Of a stretch of 64,000 bases of DNA, positions 60,048 through 64,000 are shown piece by piece (the stretch's first letter is position 1; every line of letters starts with the position of its first letter). The notes beneath the pieces were generated by a model that was not told the origin of the DNA, searched no databases, and saw only the letters and a program-made list of their open reading frames with translations. The position numbers and the translations under genes were made by a program. This DNA comes from Antarcticimicrobium sp040365005 (GTDB lineage: Bacteria; Pseudomonadota; Alphaproteobacteria; Rhodobacterales; Rhodobacteraceae): contig NZ_BAABWV010000004.1 of assembly GCF_040365005.1 (NCBI RefSeq), positions 1 through 64,000 of the forward strand. Reading direction: 5' to 3'.

Positions 60048-60187
60048 GCTTCGGCGCGCGCGCCAGATTCCCCGCATCGGCCCCGCAACCTCCCCTATTT
60101 CGCCACATTCCCTGACTAGAATGCAATCAGACGACAACGCGCCGGACCGGCCTCAGCCGGATCGCGCCATTGGTGAAAGGTACTGTC

Positions 60188-61045
60188 ATGCGTGCAGTTT
60201 TCGGACTCGTACTGGTCATCGGGGTCGCCCTGGCGGGTGGCGCTGTCTACATGGCCAAGAACTACATCAGCGACTATCAACAGGCCCTGGCACAGGAACG
60301 ATCCGCGCGAGAGGCCGTCGTCCCGACGACCGATGTCTATGTCGCCACCGGCCCCCTGCGCTATGGCGAGCAACTGAAAAAGGACAGCGTGCGCAAGGTA
60401 CGCTGGCCGCTGAACGCGATCCCCGAGGGCGCCTTCACCAACCTCGAGGATCTGGTCTCGGACGATCCCGCCAAGACCCGCGTGGTTTTGCGCGCGATGG
60501 AAAAGGACGAGGCGATCCTCGCCGTCAAGGTTACCAAGCCGGGACAGGGTGCCGGACTGACCTCGCAACTGGAACGCGGCATGCGGGCCTTTGCGATCCG
60601 GGTCGACGTCTCTTCGGGGGTGTCCGGCTTCCTGCGGCCGGGCGACCGGGTTGACGTGTATTGGACCGGCTCGATCAGCGACGCCGTGAAGGGCGCCCGC
60701 GGCGAGGTGACCCGCCTGATCGAATCCGGCGTACAGCTGATCGCGGTAGACCAGACCGCAAGCGAGGACGTCGACGGCGCAACCATCGCCCGCACAGTCA
60801 CCGTGTCGGTGCGCCCCGAACAGGTCGCCGCGCTGGCCCAGGCGCAGACCTCCGGCCGGCTGGCGCTGGCGCTGGTGGGGGTCGAGGATGACACCATCGT
60901 CGACCCGATCGAGGTCGATCAGCGTGCCCTGCTGGGGCTTGGGGAAGAGGTGGAGACCGTGGAGGCCAAGCAGCCCGAGGTCTGCACCATTCGCACCCGC
61001 CGCGGCTCGGAAGTGGTCGAAATCCAGATCCCCTGCACCAACTGA
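60188..61045 (+). CDS. cpaB: Flp pilus assembly protein CpaB
   Basis: A 285-residue periplasmic protein with an N-terminal anchor (VFGLVLVIGVALAGGAVYMA) and an SAF domain (residues about 48-115: DVYVATGPLRYGEQLKKDSVRKVRWP, MEKDEAILAVKVTKPG), plus RVDVSSGVSGFLRPGDRVDVYWTG and a C-terminal cysteine pair. CpaB links the secretin and inner-membrane parts of the Tad system. An intrinsic terminator follows it, separating it from cpaC. Confidence 0.92.
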   Translation: MRAVFGLVLVIGVALAGGAVYMAKNYISDYQQALAQERSAREAVVPTTDVYVATGPLRYGEQLKKDSVRKVRWPLNAIPEGAFTNLEDLVSDDPAKTRVVLRAMEKDEAILAVKVTKPGQGAGLTSQLERGMRAFAIRVDVSSGVSGFLRPGDRVDVYWTGSISDAVKGARGEVTRLIESGVQLIAVDQTASEDVDGATIARTVTVSVRPEQVAALAQAQTSGRLALALVGVEDDTIVDPIEVDQRALLGLGEEVETVEAKQPEVCTIRTRRGSEVVEIQIPCTN

Positions 61046-61066
61046 TTTCCGGTTCACCCCAACTTG

Positions 61067-61095
61067 AAAGGCGGCCCTGTTTCGGGCCGCCTTTT
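61067..61095 (+). terminator. Intrinsic terminator after cpaB
   Basis: AAAGGCGGCCC pairs with GGGCCGCC followed by TTTT, a strong hairpin 22 bp after the cpaB stop. It implies that cpaC and its partners have their own promoter or depend on read-through. Confidence 0.9.
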
Positions 61096-61232
61096 GCGTG
61101 TGACCGGTTATCCACATAAGAAGACACGTCGAAATCATTGAATCTTGCAAAAAAATCGCTTATGCCTCAAGTTGAATAATAAGGCCGGGCAACAAGACCC
61201 GGAAACGAGGCGTGATCGGAGAGGCAGGTCAC

Positions 61233-62651
61233 ATGGCAATGAACCATTGGATGAAGGCGGCCCTGCTCGGACTGGCGCTGGGCATGACATCGCCCGTGAC
61301 CACACCAGTTCAGGCCGAAGGGCTGCGCGTCGTCAAGAAGGGCACGGCCACGATCCTGAACGTGCCGATGAACCGCGCGGTGGTGGTCGAAAGCGAAGAG
61401 CCCTTTGCGGAATTGAGCATCGCCAATCCCGGCATTGCCGATATCTCTTCCTTGTCGGACCGCACCATATATGTGCTGGGCAAATCGCCGGGGATGACCA
61501 CCCTGACCCTGCTCGATGCCACCGGTCGGCTGATCACCAACGTCGATGTCAAGGTCGCGGCCGATGTTACCGAGTTCAAGGAACGGCTGCGCCAGATCCT
61601 GCCCGGTGAAAAGATCGAGGTGCGCACCGCCAATGACGGCATCGTGCTGTCCGGAACCGCATCGAGCCCGCAGAAACTGCAGCGGGCCTTGGACCTGGCC
61701 GAACGCTATGCACCGGAACGGGTTTCGAACCTGATGAGTGTGGGCGGCGTCCAGCAGGTGATGCTGAAGGTCCGCTTTGCCGAGATGCAGCGCAACGTGT
61801 CTAAGTCGCTCAGTTCCTCGCTTGGCGTCAGCGGCGGCACCAATTTCGGGGCGACCGGCGGCACCGGTACGCTGAACAACCAGACCTCGCTGACCAATTC
61901 GCTGTCGGGCAACATTCCCGCCTCGAACGACAACGCCGGGGCCGTCGTTTTCGGCTTCAACGCGGGCGCCTTCCAGGTCAACCTGCTGCTTGAGGCGCTG
62001 GAGCAGAAAGGCGTCGTACGCACGCTGGCCGAACCCAACCTCTCAGCCCTTTCGGGTCAAGAGGCGACCTTCCTCGCCGGCGGCGAATACCCGGTCCCCG
62101 TGGCGCAGACCGACGGGGTTTATACCATTGAATTCAAACCTTTCGGCATCGAGCTGGGGTTTGTGCCGCGGGTGGCCGATGGCGACCTGATCAACCTTGA
62201 GCTCAAGGCCGCGGTTTCATCCGTCGACAGTTCCAACACCGTCAACGTCAACGGGTTCGAGATCGGCTCGTTCTCGCGTCGGGAAACAACGACCACGGTC
62301 GAGATGCGTGACGGCGAAAGCTTTGCCATCGCCGGCCTGATCCAGGACAATTTCCTCGACAGCGCCTCGCAGATCCCCTGGCTCGGGGACGTTCCGGTGC
62401 TGGGCTCGCTGTTTCGCAGCGCCGACTACGAACGCAACCAGACCGAGCTGGTGATCATCGTCACCGCGCATCTGGTCACCCCGACGCGCGGCGAGGCGCT
62501 GGCCCTGCCCACCGACCGGGTTAAACCACCGACCGAAAGCGACCTGTTCCTGTTCGGACGCACAGGCTCGACCGAGCGGATGCCGCGTGGTGCTGCCGGC
62601 GAGGTTGCCAAGCAGGATTTCAGCGGTTCCTATGGCTATGTGATGGACTGA
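61233..62651 (+). CDS. cpaC: Pilus secretin CpaC (RcpA)
   Basis: A 472-residue outer-membrane secretin of the Tad pilus. A signal peptide (LLGLALGMTSPVTTPVQA) precedes the N-terminal domains (VKKGTATILNVPMNRAVVVESEEPFAELSIANPGIADI) and the secretin domain with KGVVRTLAEPNLSALSGQEATFLAGGEYPVPVAQ and LGDVPVLGSLFRSADYERNQTELVIIVTAHLV near the end. The GTG at 61212 could extend the protein, but GGAGAGG stands 8 bp before ATG 61233, which is therefore chosen. Confidence 0.93.
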   Translation: MAMNHWMKAALLGLALGMTSPVTTPVQAEGLRVVKKGTATILNVPMNRAVVVESEEPFAELSIANPGIADISSLSDRTIYVLGKSPGMTTLTLLDATGRLITNVDVKVAADVTEFKERLRQILPGEKIEVRTANDGIVLSGTASSPQKLQRALDLAERYAPERVSNLMSVGGVQQVMLKVRFAEMQRNVSKSLSSSLGVSGGTNFGATGGTGTLNNQTSLTNSLSGNIPASNDNAGAVVFGFNAGAFQVNLLLEALEQKGVVRTLAEPNLSALSGQEATFLAGGEYPVPVAQTDGVYTIEFKPFGIELGFVPRVADGDLINLELKAAVSSVDSSNTVNVNGFEIGSFSRRETTTTVEMRDGESFAIAGLIQDNFLDSASQIPWLGDVPVLGSLFRSADYERNQTELVIIVTAHLVTPTRGEALALPTDRVKPPTESDLFLFGRTGSTERMPRGAAGEVAKQDFSGSYGYVMD

Positions 62652-62667
62652 GCGGGAGAGAGCCGGC

Positions 62668-63321
62668 ATGAATAAGTGGATCGCAGGTCTTGGACTGACG
62701 TTGGCACTGGGGGCCTGCGCCCAGACTTGGGGGCCGGTCCCCAACAGTTTCCTGCGCGAGGCCGGGGCCCAGGTCGATACCGGCCAGTTCGGCAACGCCA
62801 CTCTGAACAACACCATGATCATGAACGGCGAGAAGAGCTACATCGTCAGCCTGGCCAACCGCTTTGCCGAAGAGGTCCCCAGCACCATCACCTTTGCCTT
62901 CGACAGCGCCCATCTGGACGCCGCAGCGCGCGCCGCGCTGAGCCGGCAGGCCGATTGGATCCGCCAGTTCCCCGAGGTGCGATTCCGCGTCTACGGCCAT
63001 ACCGATGCCGTCGGCTCCGACTCCTATAACCGCCGTCTCGGCCAACGTCGCGCCAACGCGGCCGTGGCCTATCTCGTGTCGCGCGGCATCAACCGCCGCC
63101 GCCTCGAGGCGGTCGTCTCCTATGGCGAGCGCCAGCCGCTGATTGTCACCCAGGGCCGGGAGCGGCGCAACCGCCGCACCGTGACCGAGGTTTCGGGCTT
63201 TCTCAAGCGGCATCCCTCTGTCATGGATGGGAAATATGCCCAGGTGATCTACCGCGAATACGTCAACAGCGCGGTACCGCCAACCGCGTTGTCCGACAAC
63301 CTGACGTCGCTTTCCGAATAA
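62668..63321 (+). CDS. OmpA family lipoprotein of the tad cluster
   Basis: A 217-residue lipoprotein: lipobox LGAC (C17) and an OmpA-like peptidoglycan-binding domain (residues about 65-160: FAFDSAHLDAAARAALSRQADWI, VYGHTDAVGSDSYNRRLGQRRANAAVAYL). It probably anchors the secretin to the cell wall, the role played by CpaD or similar proteins in other Tad clusters. GGGAGAGAG lies before the ATG, 16 bp after cpaC. Confidence 0.9.
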   Translation: MNKWIAGLGLTLALGACAQTWGPVPNSFLREAGAQVDTGQFGNATLNNTMIMNGEKSYIVSLANRFAEEVPSTITFAFDSAHLDAAARAALSRQADWIRQFPEVRFRVYGHTDAVGSDSYNRRLGQRRANAAVAYLVSRGINRRRLEAVVSYGERQPLIVTQGRERRNRRTVTEVSGFLKRHPSVMDGKYAQVIYREYVNSAVPPTALSDNLTSLSE

Positions 63322-63338
63322 CAATAAGCCCATTGCGC

Positions 63339-63359
63339 GGGAACCGTCGCCCGGTTCCC
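63339..63359 (+). terminator. Hairpin between the OmpA gene and cpaE
   Basis: GGGAACCG (63339-63346) pairs with CGGTTCCC (63352-63359) around a 5-nt loop. There is no T-tract within 10 bp, though TTTTTT lies at 63371-63376, so this is at best a weak terminator or a processing site. Confidence 0.45.
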
Positions 63360-63521
63360 TACAATTGGAGTTTTTTGGCCCAAATCTCGCCCAGATTGTC
63401 AACGACATTGTCCCTAATGAGAAACGTGCGATCGCAATGAGTCGCACGCCGGACCACGGGTCATCCCTCAAAGGGTGCCCGAGCCAAGGGTCCGGCGATG
63501 ACCGGACAAAGGATAAAGGCA

Positions 63522-64000
63522 ATGGGCAGCGCTGTGCAGCAAACGGAATTCGCACCGATCGTCGCCTGTACGATCAGTCGGGACGTCCAGAATTTCGACC
63601 TTCTGATCGAGGACATGGAAACCGCCCTGGGCGAGAACTGGGGCGACCTGGGATTTGCCGAGGCACTGGCGTTCTTCGGGCAACCCGAGGCCGACTCGCT
63701 GGAGTTCGTCGCGCTGGCCATCGACCGCGATGACGAGGACAACCTTGTCCTGCTGGACGAGATCATCAGCCAGGCCAAGTCCCGCGGCATCGACGTGATC
63801 CTGATCGCCGAGGATGTCACGCCCGCTTCGCTGCACCAGCTGCTGCGCACGGGCGCCGACGAATTCGTGCCCTACCCGCTGCCCGAGGGCGAACTGCAAG
63901 AGGCCATCGACCGGATCAAGACGCCCCCCGCGGCGGCGGTGCCGGTCCCGGCGACCACGCAATTGTCCAGCGGCTCCGAGAAAGAGGGCGCGGTGATCGT
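63522..64000 (+). CDS. cpaE: Pilus assembly ATPase CpaE (partial, cut by window edge)
   Basis: The first 159 residues of a CpaE/TadZ-type protein. They contain a receiver-like fold (AVQQTEFAPIVACTISRDVQNFDLLIEDMETAL, FVALAIDRDDEDNLVLLDEIISQAKSRGIDVILIAEDVT) without the phosphorylated aspartate pattern, and end at KEGAVIV, the first strand of the P-loop ATPase domain. CpaE directs pilus assembly to a pole. ATG 63522 is preceded by AAAGGA at 8 bp; ATG 63498 would add eight residues. The gene continues past the right edge. Confidence 0.88.
   Translation, partial: MGSAVQQTEFAPIVACTISRDVQNFDLLIEDMETALGENWGDLGFAEALAFFGQPEADSLEFVALAIDRDDEDNLVLLDEIISQAKSRGIDVILIAEDVTPASLHQLLRTGADEFVPYPLPEGELQEAIDRIKTPPAAAVPVPATTQLSSGSEKEGAVI

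Overview
The window is GC-rich chromosomal DNA (roughly two thirds G+C by eye). Gene content and order point to an alphaproteobacterium of the family Rhodobacteraceae, Roseobacter group, perhaps Ruegeria-like. The indicators are the UPF0262, DUF2948 and DUF6522 families, an RNase E/G-like gene beside yacG, maf and infA, a cox operon with SURF1, CtaG and CyoE, RTX proteins with a roseobacter-type C-terminus, a tad pilus cluster with an OmpA lipoprotein, and FnrL-like boxes. The genus is an inference; no 16S or marker search was possible.

Layout. 0.1-6.8 kb: tRNA-Phe and a minus-strand housekeeping block (yacG, RNase E/G-like, maf, infA, LMW-phosphatase-like, UPF0262, hisD, DUF2948, murA, a 56-aa basic protein). 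6.8-9.2 kb: a laminin-B/RTX protein behind what looks like a textbook FNR class II promoter, then tRNA-Thr. 9.5-14 kb: globin, 5-formyl-THF cyclo-ligase and ubiT-ubiU-ubiV on the minus strand, divergent from an NsrR-like regulator with a shared palindrome between them; this fits nitric-oxide stress and oxygen-independent ubiquinone synthesis. 14-20.3 kb: small membrane and lipoproteins, an NAD(P)-binding protein, an AraC regulator, a MATE pump and a flavodoxin-like protein. 20.4 kb: a cluster of perfect hairpins. 20.7-31 kb: D-Ala-D-Ala carboxypeptidase, HAD hydrolase, clpS, an RsmC-like methyltransferase, an SDR lacking the catalytic lysine, hemF and an RND efflux pair.

31-39.1 kb: a catabolic operon of seven minus-strand genes. 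They encode a DauA-like D-amino-acid dehydrogenase, a complete TRAP transporter, an M81 MlrC-like metalloenzyme, an alpha/beta hydrolase and a DauB-type (ornithine cyclodeaminase family) dehydrogenase. A divergent XRE-cupin regulator reads the other way, and two perfect TTTCC-N4-GGAAA-type operators lie 22 bp apart in the shared promoter region. The suggested role is uptake of a D-amino-acid-like compound and its inversion through the 2-keto acid. This is the best candidate for an undescribed system here.

39-49.3 kb: an FAD-linked hydroxyacid dehydrogenase, an exported MBL-fold protein, a GNAT acetyltransferase, an M16 protease, thrC, and the cox assembly/structural cluster (surf1, ctaE, ctaG, a 56-aa membrane protein, ctaB, ctaC). 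49.4-59 kb: tldD, dprA, topA, an RTX protein with a lysozyme-like head, 3-oxoacid CoA-transferase subunits and an SLT-type transglycosylase. 59.4-64 kb: the start of a tad/cpa pilus cluster (two Flp pilins, cpaB, cpaC, an OmpA lipoprotein, cpaE cut by the window edge), with intrinsic terminators between the early genes. Two families of short palindromic repeats are present (25.4 and 41.5 kb). No CRISPR array, rRNA, insertion sequence or clear prophage was seen.
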